Notes: a model not told the origin generated them from the sequence alone. A stretch of DNA of 64,000 nucleotides from Hippophae tibetana (GCA_037013495.1 CM072805.1:15162601-15226600); one strand, 5' to 3'; counted from the stretch's first letter, positions 11,539-23,073 are shown. Numbers and translations: made by a program.

Positions 11539-11902
11539 ACAATCAGATCTTTCAGTATAATAGTTATATGACAAGTGTATCTTTTTATTGGATAACGCTG
11601 GCCGTGAGCCCGAGGTTTTATTTTTTTTCATAGTGGTGCCCTCATTGACTTCAGCTTTACTAATGATTAAAGTTTCTTCGTTAAAACCCATATTGTGCTT
11701 AGCATTTGCTACTATAGAATAAACCAATTTTAAAATGGGATAACATGCTCGATAGGGCATGAGTTCTAGTATCATAAGTGTTTCTTCATAGGAACATCCA
11801 CGAATATGATTAATTACTCTTCATGCTTTATTAGCATACATTTTTATATGTTGACTTAAAGTAGATACTTCTGTGTATTGATTTCTTCTTCTTCTTTATC
11901 AT
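11539..11902 (-). pseudogene. rpl22: rpl22 relic (plastid ribosomal protein L22)
   Basis: An open stretch [20 protein letters not shown] and [20 protein letters not shown] is characteristic of plastid L22. Upstream DNA to 11,902 encodes a Lys-rich start (MIKKKKKSIHRS) in another frame. The C-terminus is eroded near the repeated 'ATATCTTTCAGTA' units at 11.48-11.56 kb, a local tandem repeat that may have replaced the normal tail. Confidence 0.88.
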
Positions 11903-11991
11903 AAGGTTCACCTCTTACTAATGAACAATAAGTATCTATTAAGTATTTCTATTGAGTTTTATTATAATAAATGTATTAAGTTAAATAATAA

Positions 11992-12270
11992 ATTATTAAT
12001 GATGAGATCTGTTATCATTTTTTGCATGTCCCCGAGATCTAAATTATTAATGACGGGATCTAATTTATGGCCTACCATACGATCTGTTATATAAATGGGA
12101 AAATGCTCCTTTCCATTATCAGTAGTTATGGTATGCTCGATCATTGTAGGTATAATGGTAGATGCCCGAGACCAAGTTACTATTACTTCTTTTTCTTCTT
12201 TTGTATTAAGCCTCTTTATTTTTCTTAATAAATGATTTGCTACAAAAGGTTTTTTTAGTGAACGTGTCAC
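11992..12270 (-). pseudogene. rps19: rps19 relic (plastid ribosomal protein S19)
   Basis: Reads [20 protein letters not shown] and [20 protein letters not shown] through [15 protein letters not shown]. One codon near the start is missing compared with the usual MTRSLKKNPFV, and the tail shifts frame near 12,050, after which the DNA encodes GHAKNDNRS in a second frame. It lies beside trnH, the key to the monocot-type junction call. Confidence 0.92.
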
Positions 12271-12428
12271 AATTACTAACTCCTATTTCTTTTTTTTCTA
12301 TTTGAATATTTTATTTTTAATTTAAAGATAAAAGTTTCTTTCTATATGTTGTGTTCTATTTTAGAAGAAGAACGAAAAAAAATATTGAATGGTATAAATT
12401 GAAATATTTGTAATATATAGAGTATAGG

Positions 12429-12504
12429 GGCAGGTGTAGCCAAGTGTATCAAGGTAGTGGATTGTGAATCCACCATGCGTGGGTTTAATTCCCGTCGTTC
12501 ACCC
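12429..12504 (+). pseudogene. trnH-GUG: Plastid trnH-GUG relic
   Basis: GGTGTAGCCAAGTG, then AGTGGATTGTGAATCCACC (anticodon arm with GTG), then TTCCCGTCGTTCACCC. This is the plastid trnH-GUG with a few substitutions in the acceptor and T arms. It is antisense to rps19 and lies between rps19 and rpl2. The anticodon stem TGGATTGTGAATCCA still pairs perfectly. It is embedded in a dead plastid insertion and unlikely to be expressed. Confidence 0.92.
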
Positions 12505-12569
12505 ATTAAAAAATAGATTCTATATAGAGAATGGAAAGAGGAAGAAAGAAATTCTATTTTCTCTCCTAT

Positions 12570-15389
12570 TTACTACGGCGCCGAAGAATCAAATTATCAC
12601 TATATTTATTCCTTTTTCTACTTCTTCTTCCAAGTGAACGATAAACCCAAGGAGTTATGGGTTTTTTCTTCCAATTGGGGCCTTTCCTTCACCACCCACA
12701 TGGGGATGGTCTATAGGATTCATAAATACTCATCTTACTATTAGACACTTACCTAGCCAACATTTAGTTCTGGCTCTATTCAAACTTTTCTGGTTCACCC
12801 CAACATTCCCTACTTGTTTGACTATTACTGAGCAGTTTTTGGGTATCAAACAGACCTCCCCATAGGGTAATTTTAATGTGACCAATTTCCCTTCTTTTGC
12901 AATCAGTTTCGCTATAGCACTTTCTGCTCTAGCTAATTTTCCACCCTTTCCAAGTGTGATTTCTATGTTATGTATGTTCGTGCCTAAAGGCATATCGGTT
13001 GAAGTAAATTCTTCTTTTCAATCAATCAAAACCCCTTCCCAAACTGTAAAAGCTTATTCCAAAGCATACGGCTTTATGTAGATGATGATATCTATACAGA
13101 TGGATCTTATATATTGTAGAATTGAATTCTTATATAGATCATATAATTAGGAATCAAAATCTACCGAATCACTCATGTTATGATCTTCTACATCCTAGGT
13201 CTTCTCATTCCTTCATCTGACTTATGTTTTTCATGTAGCATTCAGACCAAATGACTCTTTGAAATTACGTCGATACTTTCACATATTATGGGTAACGTGG
13301 GAGACATCTCTATTTTCCCCCCGGGGAATCCTTAAAATTACCACTACTTAGCTTTCAATTCTCCTTTGACCATCAAATGAAATATGAATAACTGATGAGC
13401 GAAAACCGACATCGTCGATTCTTGCCAATACTTTGGTTTTAATATCTATAAAACTCTCGCAAGTGCACGAATCATTTCGAAGAAAATGATAAGTATACTC
13501 CCAAGGTCGATCTAAGGAAGGAATGTATGTGGTTTTTAATTTATTATTCAAACTTTTAAAAACGAAATTAAATCATAAACATCCTGTCACGATAGTTTGG
13601 TTTTTGTGTTCCTAATCTAATAACATAAAATAAACATATATACAGATTAATTAAATATAATCTAATAACATAAAAATAAACATAGATACAAATTCAATAA
13701 ATAATTATCTAAAAATAAACATATATACAGATTCAATAAATATTCATGCAAATTTTTATCATTTATATTAGCGGAGAATTTATGGATATAATAACTAAAT
13801 TAATTATGCTTGCTCATATTATCTAGGTTATTAAAGATATAAATTGATATTTTATTGATTCTCTCTTTTTTATATAAATACCACCTTTGGGGGGGTTAGA
13901 TATTCTTTGTTAACTAAACAAATCAATTAACACCTATGGGTGGGGTTGATAACTAATATGCTTAATTAAATTAATTCCTTTTTCAAAGAGATTGAAAGTG
14001 AACCATTTAAATGCCACCTTTGGTGGGGTTAGACAGTTTAAACTTTATTCAAGGTGTCCAAATTAAACATAAGAATTTAATTATCCGAGTACTAACTTTC
14101 AAGTTTTAAAACCACTATTGAAAACATGTTGTCAATACATTTTCACATAATAATTCTTATAAAAACTTTTGAAATAGAGTTTCACTCTAACTATCGGGCG
14201 ATTGTACCAACAAATAAAAGAGCACTACTCTAAATTAGACCGGATAACTAAACCTTAAAATCTAATTTTCAGGTTTAAGTTTGTAATGAAAAATAATATA
14301 TTTCTCTCTAACATTCTTAATATAAAATCTTGAATAAAAACAAAATCAATTCATTTTAGAGATTTTTACCTATTTAATATTTCGCAAGCATAACAACGTC
14401 ATTATTACATCATATTTACTAAACAGCCAGCATAGTTAAATTTAACCACAGACAAGTTGAATATAACATGTAAGAATAAAGCATAAAAATAACTGTAAAG
14501 AAAATAAAATCCTTACAGAACTTCGACGCTATTCCCGTAGCTGGAAAACCTCCAAGCGGAATTTGCACTCCCATTTATTGAATCAAAAATCTAAATTATT
14601 ACAAAAACATTACAAGTTCCTCTCAAAAAGAGAAGAACTCTAAACCTAAGAGAATTGAACTAAAAACTAAGAGAAAAACTAAGAAAAGCTTAGAAACTAA
14701 GAAAGAAACTAAGAAAACTCAAAAACTAAGAAATGAGAGAAAGAAAGAAGAGAGAAGTGTGTTTTGAAGGTGTGATTTGCTGATGTCATTAATGACGTCA
14801 GCATGACGTCACAGGGCGGCTGCACGTGAAAAATGGGGCGAAAACGCGTTGGGCGTGCGGTGGGGCTGCTGCTGGGCGCTGCACGCTGGGGCTGTCGCTG
14901 CGCGCAGCTCGGCGCGCGTGAACAGTGCCCGCGTGCTGGGGCGCGCGCGGATGGGCAGGCCAGCGCACGCGACTGGGCTGCGGCGTGCGATTTCCGTCTT
15001 TTTGACATTTTTGACCTTTTCGACCCATTTTTTCCAATTTTTTCATGTTTGTTGACCTTTTTCCACTTATTTATTGATATATTTGTGATGTATTGCTTCA
15101 AGTATTCCTCTTTAAGTCTTTAAATTGCGTTTTAAAGCCAAAATTCCTGAAAAACAATAAAAATACCCGTGATTCCGAAAAAGACAAATTTATATAAATA
15201 TATGATAAAACATATAAATATATATATTTTTAATCAATTAATGTACATAAAATCATGGTTATTTTAGTGCTTTTTGAGCACTCATCAATAACCCATCCTT
15301 CTCTCTTTGAAATAAGGGGTACTTTTGGTTTTTTCGATGCTTGAAACAATTTTTTCTTCTCTATATTACTATATCTCTCAAATACTATT
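12570..15389 (-). pseudogene. rpl2: rpl2 relic: exon 2 and intron, split by a solo LTR
   Basis: Exon 2 (about 12,570-13,003) encodes [57 protein letters not shown] and, in another frame, the tail ending near LILRRRK. The family's DHPHGGGEG segment is still traceable in the DNA at about 12.69-12.71 kb. The group II intron follows (13,004-13,392 and 15,293-15,389), recognisable by 'GGATTCCCCGGGG', 'GACATCTCTATTTTC' and 'CAAGCATCGAAAAAACC' on one strand or the other. Exon 1 is absent: the intron is joined to ycf2 at about 15,390. Confidence 0.9.
13393..15287 (-). mobile_element. Solo LTR-A inside the NUPT
   Basis: A 1,895-bp repeat starting TGATGAGCGAAAACCG and ending GAGCACTCATCA, flanked on both sides by ATAAC (13,388-13,392 and 15,288-15,292), a perfect 5-bp target duplication. 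Element sense is the minus strand. It has the same layout as the other LTR-A copies: AT-rich body, a GC-rich block (about 14,815-15,000) and a pyrimidine/purine-rich leader. No internal region remains, so this is the usual product of LTR-LTR recombination. It splits the plastid rpl2 intron and must be younger than the plastid insertion. Confidence 0.95.
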
Positions 15390-16650
15390 GAGAGGTCCAC
15401 TAGAGATCAGAAATTGTTGAAGAAAGAACAAGATGTTTCTTTTGTTCTTTCCATATGATCAAAAAATAAAGAAATAGTGAATATATTCAAGATAATTATT
15501 TGTTTACAAAATACCATCTTAATTCATCCTATTTCATTAGATCTGGGATGTGATATGGTTCCGAAGGATGAACTAGATATGGATAGTTCCAATAATATTT
15601 CATTCTTGAACAAAAATCCATTTTTTTTTATTTCATATATTCCATGGCCATAACAGGGGAGATACACGTTACACCACGATTTTGAATCAGAAGAGAGATT
15701 TCAAGAAATGGCATATCTATTCACACTATCAATAACCGAGCCAGATCGGGTATATCATAAGGGATTTTCCTTTTCTATTGATTCCTACAGATTCGATCAA
15801 AAACAATTCTTGAATGAGGTATTCAAATCCAGGGATGAATCGAAAAGGAAATATTTATTGGTTCTATCCCTTCTTTTTTATGAAGAAAATGAATCTTTTT
15901 ATCGAAGGATAAAAAAAATGATTCCGGACCTCCTGTGGGAATGATTTGGAAGATCCAAAACCAAAAATAGTGGTATTTTCTAGCAACAACATAATGGAGG
16001 CAGTAAATCAATATAGATTGATCCAAAATTTGATTCAAATCCAATATAGCACCTATGGGTACATAAGAAATGTATTGAATCGATTCTTTTTAATGAATAG
16101 ATCATATCGGAACTTCGAATATGGAATTTAAATGGATCAAAGAGGAAATGATACTCTGAAGCATAGAACTAGAATTAAATATACGATCAACCATCATTTA
16201 TCAAATTTGAAAAAGAGTAAGAAGAAATGGTTCGATCCTCTCATTTTTCTTTCTCGAACTGAGAGATCCATGAATCGGAACCCTATGTTCCAATGGGAGC
16301 AAGAATTTATAGGAACATTTGGAACATTTCATTTTTGAGTAAAAGAGCCATTTTCATTTTCAAGTAGTGTTTGATAAATTATGTATTAATCAATATTCTA
16401 TTGATTGGTCTGAGGTTATGGACAAAAAAGATTTGTCTAAGTCACTTCCTTTCTTTTTTCCCAAGTTACTTCTTTTTTTATGCAAGTTTCTTCTCTTTTT
16501 GTCTAACTCACTTCCTTTTTTCTTTATGAGTTTTGGGAATATCCCCATTCATAGGTCTGAGATCTACATCTATGAATTGAAAGGTTCGAATGATCAACTC
16601 TGCAATCAATTGTTAGAATCAATAGGTCTTCAAATCGTTCATTTGAAAAA
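15390..16650 (+). pseudogene. ycf2: ycf2 relic (interior part)
   Basis: Starts at ERSTRDQKLLKKEQD (15,390) and continues with FKIITYLQNT-like, [18 protein letters not shown]-like, [90 protein letters not shown] and [15 protein letters not shown]. Frames change several times. The full protein is over 2,200 residues; only about 420 are represented, from near the first quarter. After HLKK the frame leaves ycf2, marking the right edge of the insertion. Confidence 0.93.
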
Positions 16651-17246
16651 ATCGAAAGCCCGGGGCGACTCGCAAAATCCAATAGTTCCATTTTACTTCT
16701 TGTTCATCTATCAGAAATCAAGACAAACTGGACACTACAGTGAGACGTGAAAACACCTGATCCCATTGCAACCAAAATTTTAGAATCCCTTGCTTTTGCA
16801 ACAACTTGGGAATGAAGGTGTCTACCAATTTCCAGTTTTGAATTTGTTGTTGTTATGCTGAACATGGTGACTATATGGGCTTTCCATTGTATTGAGAGAT
16901 GATCCCTTACTTCCTCTATTATAGGGGGAAGATAAAACTAGTGTTCTTGGGATTCTTGAGATGGGCTTGAAGGCATTAGTTTAGTCGCTTCAAGTGATGC
17001 ATGAAATTGCTCATCACCTGATAGCTTCATCAACTTGAACCCTTCAATTTCTCCATCATAGAAGCTGAAACACTGAGTCTCTCTCCTCTGTGTCTCATCT
17101 TTAATGTTGTACAAGATATGAGAAATTTTGGTATACAACAAACATTATGATTGCAAATGTGCATCTATATTTTAAAATAGTGTATTAAAACTTATCAGAT
17201 CTTGCTTATATTATTTTTTTATTTGATCTACAAAAATTGTGACTAC
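16651..17246. other. Spacer with an exon-like minus-strand frame
   Basis: Most of this stretch is unassigned. On the minus strand, 16,938-17,141 is a 67-codon frame of ordinary, non-low-complexity composition (FYDGEIEGFKLMKLSGDEQF and HASLEATKLMPSS), ending in a stop. It resembles a last exon of a host gene, but I do not recognise the family and see no convincing neighbouring exons. It could be a captured or truncated gene end. Confidence 0.35.
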
Positions 17247-20200
17247 TGTAGGTCCCATCCACATAGAGGGGGAAGAAAATAAAAATTTTAGGTGCAACCC
17301 CATCAATTACTTTTGACTTTGGTGGCTACAATTTTACCTATAAATAGGCAGTTTGTTTTCCTTAGAGAGACACACTAAAAGAGGAGAAGCAAAGCAAAGC
17401 CAAAGGAACAATTTCCTTTCATGAAAAATAGTGTTATGTGTGTGAGAGAGTGGGAGAGAATATTTTAGAAAAATATTTGGGTATTTTTCTAAAATGTGAG
17501 TGACAAAATAGTTAGTTTGGGAAACAATTGTATGTTACTATTTTGGGTTTATCTCAATTTGTTGTATTTCCTCTCACTTTGTACCAATTAATTTTATTAG
17601 TGGAAGAAATATTTTTTAGAGTTTTTCCCATGGACATAACCCAAATTAAAGAGTGAACAACATTAAATTACTATTGTCATTATCTTACTCTATTGAATTT
17701 ATTTTATATTTTACCCACTATTCTCATCAATTGGTATCAGAGCTAGTATAGCAAAATTCTTAGTATGCTGGTTGCAGCATAGACTGATTTTCCATATTAG
17801 AAAAAAATTATTAGGTCCTGAGAGTATTTATTTGCAGAAAAAGAAACATAGTGAAAAAAAGTCAAGCCAGAAGGTAGATATAGAGAAATTTAATGGAAAT
17901 AATAATTTCTCTCTATGGAAAAGGTGAATGAAGGATATTCTCATTTAATAGAAGATCTATAAGGCATAGCTAGGGAAAGAAAAGAAGATAGCAACTGTTA
18001 TTGGGGAACAATGGGGGGAGATAGATGAGATTGTAACCAGTATAATCCATCTAAATCTCTTATACAATGTCTGGAAAAATATTGAATTAAAAAATTGCAA
18101 GACTACAAAAGAAACATGGGAGACACTAGAAAATTTGTACATGTCAAAGAATATTTCCAATAAATTTTATTTATAGAAGGAGGTATATCAGATGAGAAAG
18201 AAAGATAATGTGAGCATGATGTAGCACGTTAGCAATTTCAACATCAAGCTTTCTCACTTAGTAAGATTCAATGTGAGTTTTGGTGAAAAAGAGAAAGATG
18301 TGATATTGCTAGCATCACTACACTTATCATATAATAATCTAACAATAACTCCGGCATATGCGAAAGACAAGATAGAGTTTGAAGTTGTTGTAGAAGACCT
18401 ATTGTCATATGAGAAATGGAATAGGGAGAGAGATTCAGAAGCACAAGCCATTATCACAGAGTTCAGAGGAAAGAGACAGTATAGAGAACAGAAACCCAGA
18501 GGTAAGAGCAGAGGTAAATCAAAAAAATAAGCCAATGTTGAATGACATCACTGTAGAAGGAAGGATCACATCAAGAAATTTTTTCGGGTGTTCCAGAAGA
18601 ATAGGAAACAAACAAAGGCAAATCAGTGAAGAAAGATGATAGTAGTGATGATAAGAAAACAAATACCATAGATGAGTTCAATATAATTTATGATGAATTT
18701 TTTTTCAATCTTGCATCACATGAGACCATGATTTGCATCACATTAGATTATTATATGATGACTCATGAGATTTGGAAGTAAGTCCTCCAACATTAGTTCC
18801 AAGACAATTTGGAGATGAAGACCAGGTTTATCCACCCGATGAAGATGATGCTCCCATAGAAGTTGGTTATGAAAACAAGAGAGATGATGGTGTTCATTAT
18901 CCAACACCAAAATCAATAGCTTATCGTGTTCCACTAAGAAGAGTGATAAACTGAGACAATCCTCTACCACATACCTTCTAGATGAGTAAGTAACTTTCAT
19001 TGATAGGGGAGAACCTAAAAGTTATGAAGAAGACATAAATGATGAATCCTAACAAAAATGGATTAAAGCCATGTAAGATGAGATGAAATCCTTGCATGAG
19101 AATAAAACTTTTGAGCTGATAAAGTTGCCTAAAGGGAAGAAGGCTTTGAAAAATAAATGGATGTTCAGAGTGAAGCATGAATAAAATATTTCTAGTCTAT
19201 GATACAATGCAAGACTGGTTGTCATGGGATTCAGCCAAAGAAAAGGAATTGACTTTGATGAGATTTTTTCACCAATTATGAAAATGACATCCATACGTAT
19301 TATGCCAGGGTTAACAACAACTCTTGACCTAAGGTTGAGCAAATGGATGTAAAAAATTCCTTCCTACATGGTGACTTGGAAGAAGAGATATACATGGAGT
19401 GGCTAGAGGGTTTCATGCAAAAGAGAATATGTTTGCAAATTGAAGAAAAGCCTCTATGTCTTAAAATAGGCACCGAGACAATAGTACAAGAAGTTTGAGT
19501 CTATTATGGGGGATTAAGGATACAAAAGACTACTTCAGACCATTGTGTTTTTGTGTAGAAATTTCGGATTGTGATTTCATTATTCTTTTGCTCTATGTGG
19601 ATGATATATAGATTGTTAATCAGGATATTTCTAGAATCAACAACTTGAAAAAGTAGTTGAGTAAGTCTTTTTCCATGAAAGATTTAGGGCTAGCAAAGCA
19701 AATTCTTGGCATGAGTATTATTAGAGACAAAGGCGCCAAGAAATTATGGTTGTCACATAAGAACTACATTGAGAAAGTACTTCAAAGAGTTCATTTGGAC
19801 AAGGCTAAAGCGATTAGTTGTCCTCTTGCTAATTGCTTTAAGCTAAGTTCTAAGTAGAGCCCTTCTACAGACAAAAAAAAGGAAGAGATGGAAAATGTTC
19901 CATATGTTTCAGTAGTTAGAAGTCTGATGTATGGCATGATATTGTACATGGCCAGATATTGCTCATGCAGTGGGAGTTGTGAGTAGATTTCTTTCAAATC
20001 CTAGAAAGAAACATTGGACTATAATGAAATGGATTTTTAAGTATCTTCGAGTTTATTCCAAAATATGCCTATGTTTTGAAAATGACAAACCTATGTTAGT
20101 TAGATACACATATGCTAATATCGCTGGCGATGTGGATTCTAGAAAATATACTTCAAGTTAACTGATTACATTTGTAGGGGGAGCCATGTCATGGCAGTCA

Positions 20201-20900
20201 AAGTTACAAAAATGGGTTTAACTATCCACTACGAAAACAGAGTTTATAATAGCAACATAAGCATGTAAAGATTTTCTTTGGATGAAATTTTTCTTAAAAT
20301 AATTTAGGTTGTAGGAAGACAGTTACCAGTTATTTTGTGATAGTCAGAGTGTTATTCACCTTGGAAAGAATGTTGATTTCATTCGAGATCAAAACATATT
20401 GATGTGAGATATAATTAGATTAGGGATGTAATGGAGAAGAAGCTACTACAGCTTGAAAAGATCCATACAAAGGAAAATAGATTATACATATTAATAAAAA
20501 TTCTTCCAAGATAGAATTTTGAATAATATTGTTTTGGCTACTGGATTGATAAAACCCTTTATATAGTCGAGAGGGAGAGATTTGTAGGTATTGCCCACAT
20601 GGAAAGGGATGAAAATAAAAATGTTAAGTATAGCCTCATTAATTACAATTGATTTTGGTGGCTGCAATTTTACTTATAAATAGACAATGTTTTTTCAATA
20701 GCTAAAATAATTCTAAAGTAGCCGAGTCTGTATTTGCTTTCTCTAAATGATTTTGTTTAATAATATTAAAATTTTATTTCCTCACATGTTCACTAGATTA
20801 CGCTTTACTTATGAACAAGAGAGTCATTGAGAGGATTTCATTATTCCTTATTTGTGGCAGCTAGTTCTATCTCGCTGGTAGTTTTTTACATCCCACTCCC
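17247..20900 (+). mobile_element. Degraded Ty1/copia element
   Basis: Left LTR about 17,247-17,729, starting TGTAGGTCCCATCCACAT. A tRNA-Met primer site TGGTATCAGAGC lies at 17,732-17,743. Gag begins at about 17.88 kb (IEKFNG..FSLW), followed by a basic gag tail and an RT region (NKWMFRVKHE, YVDD-like, MKDLGLAKQILGM) and RNase H remnants to about 20.4 kb. A purine tract precedes the right LTR start at 20,583 (TGTAGGTATTGCCCACAT), which is recognisable for about 110 bp and then diverges. Integrase was not recognised. It is a fossil with many breaks, shorter than the usual 4.5-5.5 kb, and old judging by its LTR divergence. Confidence 0.88.
17732..17743 (+). other. Primer binding site (tRNA-Met type), copia element 1
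   Basis: TGGTATCAGAGC is the sequence complementary to the 3' end of initiator tRNA-Met, used by many plant Ty1/copia elements. It lies two bases after the inferred end of the left LTR. Confidence 0.9.
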
Positions 20901-22184
20901 TATTTGGTGTTGAATTCTTTACCCATTTTGTAGTCATGATGAAATCAGACCCTTTTTGCGTAACGGTGAATTTGAATTCTCCTACCATTCATGTGAACTC
21001 TGCATCATTATTGTCTCCTTTTTTGGTCAAATTAAAGTTACAACTAATGTTTGACTTGTGACTTTTGTACTGTTTTTTTTTTTCATTTTCAATCACGAGG
21101 CCATAAATTTGATTATAGTTGATCAACCCATAGAAGTAAGTCTTCTGGTTCATTTGTCTAATTGTAATAATTGAATGGCGTCATTACACGAGAGAACTCT
21201 GTTATTTTATACAAAAGAGAAAAAAATGAATATGGACTTTTGGAGCACGATTTAACTATTGCTGCTTTTAAGGTCTCTTTTGCCCCGATAATCCTTTTTG
21301 TTTTCATAAAAATTTCAGTTTCATTTTTGCTTGTCAGAGAGGCTATGTTGTTGACGATGATCAAGTCAATGGTGAGTCCAATAAGCATGCCATCATCCTT
21401 GACGTATAATCGGTTGACTTGTATTCCAGCAATGCTTGCATCTGTTTGCAAAGAATATGTACATATTCCTTAATAGTAGGAAGTATATTCTTCTCTTTCT
21501 TTTCTATTCATACGATCGGATGATTGCAAAGGCCTGCCTTAAATATTGTATTTAAATGTAATAACAGACAATGTGTTAATAAATTTGGATCAAATGATAT
21601 AATCATAAATTATCCTTCCTAAGATCCTTCTTAACATAATATCAAAAAATAGAAAAATACAAAATACAAAACACAAAAATTCTAGTAGAAATTTCAAATT
21701 ATGAAAAAACAACTTTTGTTGTCACTATGTAAAAAATTGTTACAACCACATGTTCAGTAATTTTCTCACACACCCAAAAGCAAAAAGAATTACAAGTCCA
21801 AGAAAATTTTTCCACAAAATTATTTCGCTCAAAAACTTCTCGTACACGTTTTTCTCTATTTTTGGGATGATTAACAATAAAAACATAAAGTCATATTTAT
21901 AGCCATCAAATTTTCATTTCATATGCTAGACATTTCTTCATTCACCAAAATTAGGCTATCTAATTTTCTCATTTTTCATTCAAACAAGGTTACATACCTC
22001 TATCTTTGACAATATGAATTTTATTCTAAATTAGACTTCTTATTTTGACCAACAAAACAAATATTATTTTTAATCAATCACTACACAATGTTATTATTAA
22101 TTTTAATTACTATGTTATAAATTAATTTTTTACACTATTATTTATTAAAGTAGAACTACAACGCCATGATGATGCTTTGATTTG
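20901..22184. other. Unassigned spacer
   Basis: AT-rich, with no recognised gene. Two overlapping opposite reading frames of about 100 codons lie at 21,158-21,473. The minus-strand one has balanced composition (QTDASIAGIQVNRLYVKDDG) and further gene-like minus-strand coding seems to continue to about 20.9 kb (GEFKFTVTQKGSDF), broken by stops. It may be a decayed host gene, but I cannot name a family. From 21.5 kb on it is AT-rich sequence without signals. Confidence 0.4.
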
Positions 22185-22352
22185 GAATTGTTAACCAACC
22201 AGCTCCATTTAATAAGTCCATGCATTGCTTGGAATTGATTGGTGTTTGTAGTAGATGATCACCCTTCGGGGCTTTGGACGACAGTTATTTGGTAATATGA
22301 GGAATTTTATATTTGAAGAATTTTTTTCCTGTTTTGAGCCAAGGTGGAGATT
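22185..22352 (+). mobile_element. Tail of an extra copia copy before copia element 2
   Basis: This matches the last about 160 bp before the right LTR of the next element (27,090-27,253): LTKP-like coding, 'CATTGCTTGGA-TTGATTGG', the stop region and the purine tract 'CCAAGGTGGA'. It lies upstream of the left LTR, where host DNA would be expected. It therefore represents the 3' end of another internal region of the same family, cut off at about 22,185. Confidence 0.85.
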
Positions 22353-22420
22353 TTTAAATTGGCCCAAAACTTAAGTCTAGCCCAAAGCCCAATAATAATA
22401 TTAAAACCCTTCTTCTTCTC

Positions 22421-22480
<60 letters not shown>

Positions 22481-23073
22481 TCTTGTGAGAGTTTGTGGAG
22501 GAGAGAATAAAGAGAAGCAGCCGTAAGAGAGTTGAAACCAAAAGAAAAATAAAAATCAACAACTGTGTGAGAAGGTAGAGAAACTACCGCAGCTTCCAGT
22601 TTCTTCAGGTTTGGTCTTCGTTGCCTCTATTTTTCAATCATTTTTTCATCATCCATCAGTAGCGAAGCTGCTACTTATTCGAAAGTTTAGAGGAGGGTCG
22701 AAAATATGCAGTAAGCGATTGATTTTATATGTATAGTAATATTTGATTAAATAGCAAGTTTGTTAATTTATCTTACTATATATTACTAGTAAATTAGAGT
22801 GAGATATTTTCTAGGTCTATTTGGATTTTGGTATATTTTATGAAGCTCTCTGAATATTGGTGTTTGTATCTCTATTTAATTATTAGTACATTTTTCCTCG
22901 ATATGTCGTCGTCAATGGAGTAGATTTTTCACATTGAAAAGTTGAACCAATTAAATCATTGTGTGCCATTTATTTGTTCTCATTGCATATTATTTTGTTT
23001 TAACCCATTATTACATATTTTTGCAACCAAAATTGTTCCCGATCTTCGCTTCCACAGGTGCTAATTTATAACA
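22353..23073 (+). repeat. Left LTR of copia element 2
   Basis: 721 bp, ending CTAATTTATAACA. It contains a (TA)n run at 22,424-22,476 where the right LTR has a (CTT)n run and a much shorter (TA)n. The primer site follows immediately. Confidence 0.92.
22424..22476. repeat. (TA)n microsatellite in the LTR
   Basis: About 26 uninterrupted TA units. The corresponding place in the right LTR (27,308-27,350) has about nine CTT units and then about five TA units, so the two repeats changed length independently after insertion. Confidence 0.98.

Larger units (their letters stand above)
5385..16650. other. Nuclear plastid DNA insertion (NUPT), petD to ycf2
   Basis: The gene order and strands follow the plastome: petD (+), then rpoA to rps19 (-), trnH (+), rpl2 (-), then ycf2 (+). 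Excluding the solo LTR at 13,393-15,287 this is about 9.4 kb. The left edge lies in the petD intron. On the right, the rpl2 intron jumps at about 15,390 into the interior of ycf2, so rpl2 exon 1, rpl23, trnI-CAU and the ycf2 5' part are missing; the right edge is near 16,650. Every protein gene carries in-frame stops, indels or truncations, so the insertion is old. Confidence 0.93.

Noticed and set aside
14709-15123. Overlapping Arg/Ala/Pro-rich frames on both strands (up to 130 codons)
   Set aside because: They come from the GC-rich block of the solo LTR-A; similar frames appear at the same LTR position in other copies with unrelated peptides.
5498-16650. Possibility that the window is a plastid or mitochondrial genome
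   Set aside because: All plastid protein genes are broken, LTR elements interrupt them, and the rest is typical nuclear repeat DNA.
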